This document shows, one piece after another, positions 1-9,500 of a stretch of DNA of 64,000 nt. Every line of letters starts with the position of its first letter. The first letter of the stretch is position 1. The stretch is from the NCBI GenBank assembly GCA_964243435.1, contig CAXTFM010000001.1, positions 1 through 64,000 of the forward strand, given 5' to 3'. The stretch is from RH-AL1 sp964243435 (GTDB lineage: Bacteria; Pseudomonadota; Alphaproteobacteria; Rhizobiales; Beijerinckiaceae). The notes under the pieces were generated by a model. The model saw only the letters and a list, made by a program, of their open reading frames with translations, was not told the DNA's origin and made no database searches. A program made the position numbers and the translations under genes.

Positions 1-1171
1 TGCCCCAGTCCTGGTGGAAGCCCTGGCGCGGGTCGGCGTGCTCGTAGAGGTGCGTGCCATCGAAGCTGGCGAGGCCGTGCGCGTCGTTGGGGAAGTGCGC
101 CGGCACCCAGTCCAGGATCAGGCCGAGGCCGGCCTCGTGGACCCTGTCGACGAAGTAGCAGAAGTCCTCCGGCGTACCGAAGCGGCAGGTCGGCGCGAAC
201 AGCGACACCGGCTGGTACCCCCACGACCCGTCGAAGGGGAACTCGGTGATCGGAAGCATCTCGATATGGGTGAAGCCCATGTAGGTGACGTAGCCGACCA
301 GTTCGTCGGCCAGTTCGCGATAGGTGAGGACGCGGTTGTTCTCCTCCATCTTGCGCCGCCAGGAGCCGAGGTGGCACTCGTAGATGGCGACCGGCTTGCT
401 GCGGTCGTCGCCCTGCGCGCGCCGCGCCAGCCAGCCGGCGTCCTGCCAGTCGTACCGCGGCAGGCCGTGCGCGATGGAGGCGGTGTGCGGGGGGTGCTCC
501 GCGCAGAAGGCGACGGGGTCGGCCTTCTGCGGCACGAATTCACCGTGATGACCCTTGATCTCGAACTTGTAATGGCAGCCGGCATCGAGCCCCGGCACGA
601 ACAGCTCCCACACCCCGACGTCGGGGTGGCGACGCATCGGGTGGCGGCGACCGTCCCAGTCGTTGAAGCCGCCGACGACGCTGACGTTGCGGGCGCTCGG
701 CGCCCAAACCACGAAACGGATGCCGCTGAGCTTGCCGTGGCGGATCGGATGCGCCCCGAAGATGTAGTAGTACACCGTGTCGTTGGAGTGCGTGATCGCG
801 GCGATGTCGTAGTCGGCGAGCGCCGAGCCGAGCGCGTAGGGATCGTGGAACACGTGACCGAAACGGTCCTTCGTGACCTTGATGCGGTAGCCGGGGCGCT
901 CCTTCGACTCGATGCGGGCGACCCGGAAGCCGGCGGGGTGGACCGTCTGGAACGGGGCCACGGGGGCATCGTCGTGGTAGCCGAGAAGTTCGACCTCCTC
1001 GCCCCATGGAATGAACACCCGGACGTCCCACAGGCCCGGCGCGACCTGGTGCGGGCCGAGCACCGCGAAGGGATCGCCGTTGGACGCCGACACGACCGCC
1101 TCCACCGCGCCGCGGTCGACCGCGCGGTCGATGGGGAGCGCGTCGAACTCGCGCGTCACAACGTGGTTCAT
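1..1171 (-). CDS. glgB: 1,4-alpha-glucan branching enzyme GlgB (3' end cut by window edge)
   Basis: GlgB cuts a linear alpha-1,4-glucan and re-attaches the piece as an alpha-1,6 branch. Read on the minus strand from an ATG at 1171, about 390 residues are visible. They contain the N-terminal beta-sandwich modules (FGAHP, VWAPSARNVSVVGGFNDWDG, then RHPDVGVWELF) and the start of the GH13 barrel (IYECHLGSW, MGFTHIEMLPITEFPFDGSWGYQ, YFVDRVHEAGLGLILDWVPAHF). The catalytic Asp and Glu lie beyond the edge. The ATG overlaps the treS stop by 4 bp, so translation is probably coupled. As last gene of the trehalose/glucan operon it would branch the linear glucan made by GlgE. The family is normally 720-740 residues, so roughly the second half is missing. 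Confidence 0.95.
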   Translation of the reverse strand, partial: MNHVVTREFDALPIDRAVDRGAVEAVVSASNGDPFAVLGPHQVAPGLWDVRVFIPWGEEVELLGYHDDAPVAPFQTVHPAGFRVARIESKERPGYRIKVTKDRFGHVFHDPYALGSALADYDIAAITHSNDTVYYYIFGAHPIRHGKLSGIRFVVWAPSARNVSVVGGFNDWDGRRHPMRRHPDVGVWELFVPGLDAGCHYKFEIKGHHGEFVPQKADPVAFCAEHPPHTASIAHGLPRYDWQDAGWLARRAQGDDRSKPVAIYECHLGSWRRKMEENNRVLTYRELADELVGYVTYMGFTHIEMLPITEFPFDGSWGYQPVSLFAPTCRFGTPEDFCYFVDRVHEAGLGLILDWVPAHFPNDAHGLASFDGTHLYEHADPRQGFHQDWG

Positions 1172-4100
1172 GCGGCCTCCAGCACGTAGTCGAGAAGCGT
1201 CAGAACGCCCTCGATCGGGATATCGATCCAATCGGGACGGTTGCCGGCTTCGTAATCGATCTCGTAGAGCGCCTTGGACAGGGTGTGCAGCAGCAGAAGG
1301 CGGCGCTGCGTAGCCTCGTCGGCGATCCACACCGCGCTGTCGCGCGCGCTCTCCATGTAGGCCTCGACGAACACGTCCGAGAACTGGGCGAGTTCCTTGC
1401 CGAGGCGCGAGGCGAGTTCGGGCAGGCGCTCGGCGAGGCGGCGCCGGGCGGTGGCCACCGCATAGGCGAAGGAACGAAGCATGCCGGCGACGTCGCGCAT
1501 CGGCGTCCCCTTGGCGCGGCGCTCGTCGAGCGAGCGCGACGGCTCCCCCTCGAAGTCGATGATGACGACGTCGTCCTTCACCACCAGGACCTGGCCGAGA
1601 TGGTAGTCGCCATGGATGCGCGTCTTGATCGCGCCTACCGGCTCGACGGCGCAGCTGTCGATGAGGTCGTAGCATTCGCGCTTGCGCTGCTTGAGCCGCC
1701 CGGCAAGCCCGCCCGACGCGATCCTGTCGAGGTGGCGGAAGGCGCGGTCGGCCAGCGCGCGCGCGTCGCGCGCCGACTCCTGCACGTCTTCCAGCGTCAG
1801 CGGCTCGGCGGCGAAGGCCGGGTCGTCGGTGGGGGTCGCCAGGGCCTTGTGCATCTCGGCGGTGCGCGTGCCGAGTCGCCGCATGTGCGGGGTGTAGGAG
1901 TCGAAGCCCTGCATCTCGTCGCGGTTGCGGTCGCCCGAGAAGGCCATCGCGTCCATGATCCGCGTCAGCACGTTCAGCGTCCACGTCCACGCGTCGCCCT
2001 GGTTGCGCACGAAGCGCTGGAGCACGGCGAGCGCGGTGACGAGGCCCTCGCTGTCGACATGCTCGACGACGCCGAGCGTCGGCGGGGCGTTGTTGAACCG
2101 CGCGTGGTCGGTGAGGAAGCGGCCGATCTCCACCTCAGGGTTGGCGCCCGGTTGCAGGCGCCGGTAGATCTTGAACGCCATTCGGTCGTCGAGGTTGATG
2201 GAGCTGTTGCTCTGCTCCGCCCCCATGCGCTTGATGGCATCGACCTCGACCGGCGACTCGGCGGCGAGCAGCGGCGAGGGCGCGAAGCGGATGAGGCCGC
2301 CCTGCTTGGTCTTGATCATGTCGCCGCGCCGCAGCGCGTGCAGCATGGCGTGGGCGAACTCCGGCGACGCATCGGCGTCGAGCAGCAGGCCCATGCGCGC
2401 GCCGCGACGCACGCGTGACACGGCGAAGGGGAGCAGCGTTTCGTCGTCCTCGCAGTCGTATTCGACGGCGAGCGGCATGAAGTAGTTCTGCTCGGCCCCC
2501 TCGCCCGCCGCGACGGACAGCACGGGCAGCACGAAGCGCCCGCGCGCGCCCTCGCGCAGGATCGCGAAGTCCTCGACCGCGACGCGGCTGATGCGCGCCG
2601 CCTTGGCGGCGAACCAGCGCTTGGTGCGCAGGTAAGCCGGCGCCACCGTGTGCTCGAAGGCGGCCACCTCGCGGTCGCTGAGCATGCCCTCCAGGCGCCC
2701 CGTGGCGACGAGGGTGAACAGCTCGGGCAGGTAGGGCGAGGAGTGCCGGACGTCGTCGCCGACCTTTTCCATGCGGAACCAGAAGAAGCCGTAGGCCGGC
2801 AGGGTGAGCAGGTAGGGCAGCTCGCCGATCGCCGGGAACTTGGTGCCCGCCGTCAACTCGGTCAAACCGTTGCCGTTGAACTCCTCCATGTCGAGCTCGA
2901 CCGCCTGGGGGGCGTTGGACACGTTGACGACGCACAACACCGTGTCGTCGTCGAGTTCGCGCAGATAGGCCATCACCTTGCGGTTCTTGGGATACAGGAA
3001 GCGCAACGTGCCGCGGCTCAGCGCGCCCTGCGAGCGGCGCACCACCAGCATGCGGCGCAGCCAGTTCAACAGCGAGGTTTCGCTGGCGAGCTGCGCCTCC
3101 ACGTTGACGGCGAGGTAGCCGTAGATCGGGTCCTGGATGGTGGGCAGGAACAGCTTGGCCGGATCGGCGCGGGAGAAGCCGCCGTTGCGGTCGACGGACC
3201 ATTGCATGGGGGTGCGCACCCCGTCGCGGTCGCCGAGGTAGATGTTGTCGCCCATCCCGATCTCGTCGCCGTAATACAGGCAGGGCGTGCCGGGCATGGA
3301 AAGCAGCAGCGAGTTCAGCAGTTCGATCTTGCGCCGGTCATTGCCGAGCAGCGGCGCCAGCCTGCGGCGGATGCCGAGGTTGATGCGCATGCGCTTGTCG
3401 GCGGCGTAGAAGTTCCAAAGGTAGTCGCGCTCCTTGTCGGTGACCATTTCCAGGGTCATCTCGTCATGGTTGCGCAGGAAGATCGACCACTGGCAGCCCT
3501 CGGGGATTTCGGGGGTTTGCCGCATGATGTCGGTGATCGGGTGCCGGTCCTCCTGCGCCAGCGCCATGTAGATGCGCGGCATCAGCGGGAAGTGGAACGC
3601 CATGTGGCACTCGTCGCCCCTGCCGAAATACTGCGCGGTTTCTTCGGGCCATTGGTTGGCCTCGGCGAGCAGCATACGGTCGGGGTAGTCCTTGTCGACC
3701 GCGGCGCGGATGGTCTTGAGGACCGCGTGGGTTTCTTCCAGGTTTTCGCAGTTCGTGCCTTCGCGCTCGCAAAGATAGGGGATGGCGTCGAGGCGGAGCC
3801 CGTCGACGCCGAGGTCGAGCCAGTAGCGCATCACGTCGAGCACCGCCTCGACGACCTTGGGGTTGTCGAAGTTGAGGTCGGGCTGATGCGAATAGAAGCG
3901 GTGCCAGTAGAAGGCCTGGGCTTCCTCGTCCCAGGTCCAGTTCGACTTCTCCGTGTCGAGGAAGATGATGCGCGTGTCCTCGTATTTTTCCTCCGTGTCC
4001 GACCACACGTAGAAGTTGCGCGCCGGCGAGCCCTTCTTGGCGGCGCGGGCGCGCTTGAACCAGGGGTGCTGGTCGGAGGTGTGGTTGATGACGAGCTCGG

Positions 4101-4401
4101 TGATGACGCGGATGTCGCGGTCGTGCGCGGCCTTCACGAAGGCCTTGAAGTCGCGGGGCACGCCGTAGGACGGATTGATGCCGCGATAGTCCGAAATGTC
4201 GTAACCGTCGTCGCGCAGAGGCGAGGGATAGAACGGCATCACCCAGATCGCGGTGGCGCCGAGGTCCTTGACGTAGTCGAGCTTCTGCGTGACGCCGCTG
4301 AAGTCGCCGACCCCGTCATTGTTGGCGTCGAAGAAGCTCTTGACGTGCAACTGGTAGATGACGGCGTCGCGGTACCATTGCGTGTCGCTGCGATCGATCA
4401 T
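1168..4401 (-). CDS. treS: Trehalose synthase (maltose alpha-glucosyltransferase) fused to maltokinase
   Basis: This is a two-domain protein of 1077 residues. Residues 1-550 are the TreS GH13 isomerase, which interconverts trehalose and maltose: nucleophile Asp205 in GLRLDAIPYL, acid/base Glu247 in LLAEANQWP, third acid Asp313 in RNHDEMT. Residues about 570-1077 are a maltokinase of the Mak/Pep2 type, with the kinase-like HGDYHLGQ motif (Asp932) and DFEGEP (Asp949); it makes maltose 1-phosphate from maltose and ATP. That product is the donor for GlgE, encoded just upstream. I chose the ATG at 4401 because it gives a 4-bp ATGA overlap with the glgE stop, matching the other junctions. An ATG five codons earlier (4416) is also in frame. 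Confidence 0.96.
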   Translation of the reverse strand: MIDRSDTQWYRDAVIYQLHVKSFFDANNDGVGDFSGVTQKLDYVKDLGATAIWVMPFYPSPLRDDGYDISDYRGINPSYGVPRDFKAFVKAAHDRDIRVITELVINHTSDQHPWFKRARAAKKGSPARNFYVWSDTEEKYEDTRIIFLDTEKSNWTWDEEAQAFYWHRFYSHQPDLNFDNPKVVEAVLDVMRYWLDLGVDGLRLDAIPYLCEREGTNCENLEETHAVLKTIRAAVDKDYPDRMLLAEANQWPEETAQYFGRGDECHMAFHFPLMPRIYMALAQEDRHPITDIMRQTPEIPEGCQWSIFLRNHDEMTLEMVTDKERDYLWNFYAADKRMRINLGIRRRLAPLLGNDRRKIELLNSLLLSMPGTPCLYYGDEIGMGDNIYLGDRDGVRTPMQWSVDRNGGFSRADPAKLFLPTIQDPIYGYLAVNVEAQLASETSLLNWLRRMLVVRRSQGALSRGTLRFLYPKNRKVMAYLRELDDDTVLCVVNVSNAPQAVELDMEEFNGNGLTELTAGTKFPAIGELPYLLTLPAYGFFWFRMEKVGDDVRHSSPYLPELFTLVATGRLEGMLSDREVAAFEHTVAPAYLRTKRWFAAKAARISRVAVEDFAILREGARGRFVLPVLSVAAGEGAEQNYFMPLAVEYDCEDDETLLPFAVSRVRRGARMGLLLDADASPEFAHAMLHALRRGDMIKTKQGGLIRFAPSPLLAAESPVEVDAIKRMGAEQSNSSINLDDRMAFKIYRRLQPGANPEVEIGRFLTDHARFNNAPPTLGVVEHVDSEGLVTALAVLQRFVRNQGDAWTWTLNVLTRIMDAMAFSGDRNRDEMQGFDSYTPHMRRLGTRTAEMHKALATPTDDPAFAAEPLTLEDVQESARDARALADRAFRHLDRIASGGLAGRLKQRKRECYDLIDSCAVEPVGAIKTRIHGDYHLGQVLVVKDDVVIIDFEGEPSRSLDERRAKGTPMRDVAGMLRSFAYAVATARRRLAERLPELASRLGKELAQFSDVFVEAYMESARDSAVWIADEATQRRLLLLHTLSKALYEIDYEAGNRPDWIDIPIEGVLTLLDYVLEAA

Positions 4402-6521
4402 AGGCCGCCTTTCCAATCCGCCGGCGGCTTCAAGCGCCAGATCACGGCGGAGCGCTCATAGGGGTCGAGCGCGATCTGATGGGTTTTTCCGTAGAGGGTG
4501 AAGCGGTAGCCGCCGAGCAGGTCCTCGACGTCGACCGAACCGGTGTCGGGCAGCCCCCATTCCCACAGCGGCACCTCGTAGGAGCAGTCCTGCCGGTCAT
4601 GCGGGTCGAGGTTCACGAGGATGAGCACGCAATTCGTCTTGTCGCGGTTGAACCTCGCATAGGCGATGATCTGCTCGTTACTGGCGTTGAGACGCAGCAC
4701 GTTGCGGAAGTCGTGCAACGCCGCGTTCTCGCGGCGGATCGCATTCAGCGCCTTGATGTGGCCCTTGATGTTGCCGGGACGGTCGTAGTCCCACACGCGG
4801 ACCTCGTACTTCTCCGAGTCGATGTACTCCTCGCGCCCGGGAAGGGGGCGCGCTTCGCACAGCTCGAAGCCGGAATACACGCCCCAGTTCCCCGACAGCG
4901 TCGCGGCGAGCGTCGCGCGCGCGATGTGGCCGGCGCGCCCCGCCGTTTGCAGGTAGACCGGGTTGATGTCCGGCGTGTTGACGAAGAAGTTCGGGCGGTA
5001 ATACTCGCCCATCGCACCGGCGAGCTCGGCGATGTACTCCTCGATCTCACGCTTCTCGTTGCGCCAGGTGAAGTAGGTGTAGGACTGCTGGTAGCCGACC
5101 TTGGCGAGCTCGCGCATCATCGCGGGCCGCGTGAAGGCCTCGGCGAGGAACAGCATGTCGGGGAACTGCCTGTTCACCTCGGCGATCGCCCAGCGCCAGA
5201 ACGGGATGGGCTTGGTGTGCGGGTTGTCGACGCGCAGGATGCGCACGCCCTCGCGCGCCCAGAACAGCATGACGTCGCGCAGTTCCTCCCAAAGCGAGGG
5301 CAGCGACCCCGCACCGTAGAAGTTCACGTTGACGATGTCCTCGTAGCGCTTCGGCGGGTTCTCGGCGTACTGGATCGTGCCGTCGGGGCGCCACACGAAC
5401 CATTCCGGGTGGTCGGTGATCCAGGGGTGGTCGGGCGAGCACTGGATGGCGAAGTCGAGCGCGATCTCCAGCCCGTGGTCGCGCGCCGCCGCGACCAGGG
5501 CGCGGAAATCGGCGATGGTGCCGAGCTCGGGATGGATCGCGTCGTGGCCGCCGTCCTTGGAACCGATGGCGTAAACGCTGCCGACGTCGTCCGCCGTCGG
5601 CGTCAGCGTGTTGTTCTTGCCCTTGCGGTTCTTTAAACCGATCGGATTGATCGGCGGGAAGTACAGCACGTCGAAGCCGAGGTCCTTGACGTAGGGCAGG
5701 TGCTTGATGACGTCGCGAAAGGTGCCGTGGCGCTCCGGCGTATCGGTGCAGGAGCGCGGAAACAGCTCGTACCAGGCCGAGAAAACCGCCGCCTTGCGGT
5801 CGACGACGAGCACGAACTCGCGGTCGTAGCGCGACAGCTGGTGACGCGGGCCACAACTCGCCATCAGCGCCACCGTATCGCGCGCGCAGATCAGGTCGAG
5901 CTGTTCGTCCGAACCCATCGGCAACCCGCCCAGCGACGCGAGCAGGCTGGCGTGGCGCTCCCTGGCGGGGCCGCGCGGCGTCGCCTCGTCGATCAGCGTC
6001 AAGGCCTCCCCGGCCTCCATTTCGAGCTTGAGCCCGGCCGCGCGCTTCTTGACGATGGCGTCGAGCAGCGAGGCGAAGGGGTCGCGCCACCCTTCCACCG
6101 TGTAGAAGTGCCGGATGTTGCGGGTCGGCACGAAGCTCGCCGCCCAGCGGTCGTTGCCACGAAAGGTCATCGGCACCGCCGTCCACTCGTCCTGGTCGAT
6201 CGGGCGCCACAGCAGCGCGCAGCCGATCTTCTCGTGGCCGTCGGTGAAGATGTCGGCCTCGACCGTGACGAAGTCGCCGACGACCCGCTTGATGGGATGC
6301 GTGCCGCCATCGAGGTTGGGCAACACGCGCTCGATGACCACGCGTCCCGCGCCGATGGCAAGGTCGGGCTCGTGCTGGATGGCGGCGGCACTGGCAGCGA
6401 CCGCCATCGGGCGCGGCTTGGTTTCGATGTTCATGTCCGTCTCCGTCACGTCGTGCTTGGGCGCGTCGTGCTTGCGCTTCTTGTCCTCGTGCTTGCGCTT
6501 CTTGTCGCCCTTGCGGCTCAT
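4398..6521 (-). CDS. glgE: Alpha-1,4-glucan:maltose-1-phosphate maltosyltransferase GlgE
   Basis: GlgE extends linear alpha-1,4-glucan with maltosyl units from maltose 1-phosphate. The protein has 707 residues. After a Lys/His-rich tail (residues 2-24) come an N-terminal beta domain (about 55-170) and a GH13 barrel with the family's LYFPPINPIG and NRKGKNN motifs (about 286-304), nucleophile Asp432 in LRVDNPHTKP, acid/base Glu461 in FLAEAFTRP, and NTPDINP near residue 524. Many relatives have PPIHPIG where this has PPINPIG. The start at 6521 overlaps the malQ-treY stop by 4 bp (ATGA), which argues that the odd basic tail is translated; a fallback ATG lies at codon 30. The tail is encoded by a 21-bp tandem duplication. 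Confidence 0.96.
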   Translation of the reverse strand: MSRKGDKKRKHEDKKRKHDAPKHDVTETDMNIETKPRPMAVAASAAAIQHEPDLAIGAGRVVIERVLPNLDGGTHPIKRVVGDFVTVEADIFTDGHEKIGCALLWRPIDQDEWTAVPMTFRGNDRWAASFVPTRNIRHFYTVEGWRDPFASLLDAIVKKRAAGLKLEMEAGEALTLIDEATPRGPARERHASLLASLGGLPMGSDEQLDLICARDTVALMASCGPRHQLSRYDREFVLVVDRKAAVFSAWYELFPRSCTDTPERHGTFRDVIKHLPYVKDLGFDVLYFPPINPIGLKNRKGKNNTLTPTADDVGSVYAIGSKDGGHDAIHPELGTIADFRALVAAARDHGLEIALDFAIQCSPDHPWITDHPEWFVWRPDGTIQYAENPPKRYEDIVNVNFYGAGSLPSLWEELRDVMLFWAREGVRILRVDNPHTKPIPFWRWAIAEVNRQFPDMLFLAEAFTRPAMMRELAKVGYQQSYTYFTWRNEKREIEEYIAELAGAMGEYYRPNFFVNTPDINPVYLQTAGRAGHIARATLAATLSGNWGVYSGFELCEARPLPGREEYIDSEKYEVRVWDYDRPGNIKGHIKALNAIRRENAALHDFRNVLRLNASNEQIIAYARFNRDKTNCVLILVNLDPHDRQDCSYEVPLWEWGLPDTGSVDVEDLLGGYRFTLYGKTHQIALDPYERSAVIWRLKPPADWKGGL
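6466..6506 (-). repeat. Two-copy 21-bp tandem repeat coding for a KKRKH-rich tail
   Basis: Two near-identical adjacent copies (6466-6486 and 6487-6506) lie in the first codons of glgE and encode two KKRKH blocks separated by ED. The unit is a multiple of three, so copy-number change keeps the frame. The result is a strongly basic N-terminus that the GlgE fold does not need. Confidence 0.85.
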
Positions 6522-9500
6522 ACGTCCATCCTCAGCACCGCAAACGGCAGGCCGCTCAGCAACGTCGCGACCGATACCGAGCCGCCGACCTCCAGCGTCC
6601 GCCCGGCAAGCAGGTCGCGCCAAGTACCAGCGGGCATGTCGACGGTCGTGGCGCCCCAATACCCCTTGCCGACCGGCATCACGGCCTTGGCGCTGCCGGC
6701 GCCGGCGAAGCGGGGCACCAGCACCACCAGCGTTTCGCCGCCGCGCTGGCGGGCGAAGGCGACGAGCTTCGTCCAGTGCGCACCGGTGACGGTGAGCGGC
6801 TGGTAGTCGGCCTCGGCGTAGAAGGCGGGGTGCGCCCGTCGGTCCTGGACCAGGTCGGCGGTGAGGCGGAGCTTGACCGCCCCGTCCTGCCAGTGCGCGA
6901 GGAGGTCGGCGAGCGGCGTGTCCCGCCCGAGCAGTTCCGCGCGCTGCACGTAATCGACGGGCCGACGGTTGTCGGGATCGACCAGCGAAAAATCGTAGAG
7001 TTCCGTGCCCTGGTAGATGTCGGGTGCGCCGGGCAGCGTGGATTTGAGCACCGTGCGCGCCAGCGACACCAGCATGCCGCGCCGCGCCAGGTCGGCGAGC
7101 ACCGGGCGGATCGCCTGCACGAAGCGCGACCCGTCGGCGAGCATGCGGTCGAGCAGCGCGATCGTCGCGCCCTCGTAGGCCTCGTTGGGCGCGATCCACT
7201 TGGTATGCCGCTTGGCCTCGCGCAGCGCCTTGGGCACGAAGGCGGCGAGGCGCTCGCGCAGCGCGGCGAGCGTGTCCGCATCGTCGGCGTCGAGCAGTTC
7301 CACCGGCCACACACCGAGCACGACCTGGAGGAACATGTACTGGTCGTTGGCGTCGGGCTCCGCCGCATCGCCGGCCTCGGCCTTCCAAACGGCGAGGGCC
7401 TGCGCCCACAGGTCGGGCACCTCGGCGAGCGCGAGGAGGCGGGCGCGGGCGTCCTCGCCGCGCTTGGTGTCGTGGGTCGCCGAGGCGGTGAGCGCGTGCG
7501 GCCAGTCCCTCGCCCGCAGGCGGTTCTCGGCGTGGAAGTCGGGGAGCGGGATGCCGAAGCGACTCGGCTCGCCTCCCACCTCGTTCAGCACGAGGAAGCG
7601 GGCGTAGCGGTAGAACAGCGTGTCTTCCAGGCTCTTCGCCATCACCGGGCCGGTGAGCTGCTGGAAGCGGCGGCGGAACCGGTTGACGAGTTCGGGCGAG
7701 GTACGCCCGGCCCGGCCCATCGGCACCGTGCCGAGAAGCACCGCCTTGATGAAGTCGTGGACCGAGCGGTCCGGCAGGGCGGTGATCGCCTTGGCGTGGT
7801 CGACCACCTCCTCGACCATCGCGCGGTCGGCGGCATCGAGCACCTCGGCGGTGATGTAGGTGCGGTACACGGGGAAGGCGCAGACCAGGTCGCCGAGCCC
7901 GATGCGGATCGCGTTGACGCTGTAGTCGCGCGTCAGCCGATTGGCGTCGGCGATCCGTTTCATGTCCGACACCAGGCTTTCCAGCTCGGACGAGAAGCTT
8001 TCGAGCAGCACCTGCCGCTTGGCCGCAAGCAGCGCCTCCTCGTAGCCTTGCGTGAAGCCGGCAACCTCGCGGTACATGCGGTCGAAGATCTTCTCGTTGG
8101 CCCCGTCGATGAACACGCCATCGACGAGGTTCAGCATCTCGTAGCCGGTGGTGCCCGACAGCGGCCACGGCCGCAGCGTTTCGCCCGGTTCCAGGATCTT
8201 CTCGGCGACGACGTAGAAGTCCGGGCCGACCGCGCGCTGCAGCGCCGTCGCGTAACCCTGCGGATCGGCGAGGCCGTCGATGTGGTCGATGCGCAGGCCC
8301 TGGATCAGGTCGCGGCGCACGAGGTCGAAGATGAGGGCGTGGGCGCGCTCGAACACCGCTGTCTTCTCGATGCGGACGCCTGCAAGGCTGTCGATGTCGA
8401 AGAAGCGGCGGTAGTTCACGTCGCTTGCCGCGACGCGCCAGAACGAGAGGCGATAGTGCTGTCGCTCCAGCAGCCGATGCAGCGCCCCGAAGCTTTCGGG
8501 CACGCCGGGCGTGCCGTTCATCACGGCGGCGGCCCCCTCGATGGCGGCGGCGGCGCCGGGGTGGCGGGCGAGGGCGGCAAGCTGGCGCTTCATCCGCTCG
8601 CAGGTGGCGGCGACGTCGCCGCGGCGGTTTTCCGGCACCTCGGCCAGCGCCCGGAGCTCCTCGCTGATGCGCAGCAGCCCACCGATGCCCTCCTCGCCCT
8701 GCGCCGCATCGACGGCCACCGCGCGGTTGATGATGTCGGGGTAGTTCAATGGGCAGATCGGGAAGCGGTGCTCGAAGAACCACACGCTGAAGCTGCCGGC
8801 GTCGCGGTCGAAGGACAGTTTGAGGTCGCCCTTTTCCAGAACCTCGCCGTACTGCGCGCCGAGGTTGGGCGCCACCAGCTTGCCGTGGGCGCCGAGGCGC
8901 TCCCAGTCCACGTCGAAGGTGTCGGCGAAGGGCGACAGCTCGCCCCATTCGAGCAGGCTCAGCCACCACGGGTTGTCGGCGCCGCCGACGCCCATGTGGT
9001 TCGGCACGATGTCGAGGAGCAGCGACATGCCGTGCGCCTTGACCGTGGCAGCGAAGGCTTCGAAGGCCGGCAGGCCGCCGAGGTCGGGGTTGATCTGCGT
9101 CGGGTCCACCGTGTCGTAGCCGTGGGTCGAGCCGGGCCGCGCCTTGAGGATCGGCGAGCAGTAAACGTGGCTGATGCCGAGGTCGGCGAGGTAAGGCACG
9201 ATCCGCTCGGCCTGCGCAAAGGTGAAACCCTCGTGGAACTGCAGGCGGTAGGTCGCGGTCGGCACCGGCGAGGACAGGCGCCGCGCGGGCGAGCGTCCCT
9301 CGTCCGCCATTGCCGCGCTTGCCCGCGCCAGCGGACCGCCGGGGGTCAGCAGGCGGTCGATGGGCGCGGCCAGCTTGCGCCGCCAGTTCGGGTGCCCGGT
9401 GTCGGGGCCGGGCAGGTTGGCCTGCTCCACGGCGCCGATCACATCCTCCAGCTGCAAGGCGACCAGCACCGCCGGCGAGCGGGCGAGGTAGCGGAACGCG

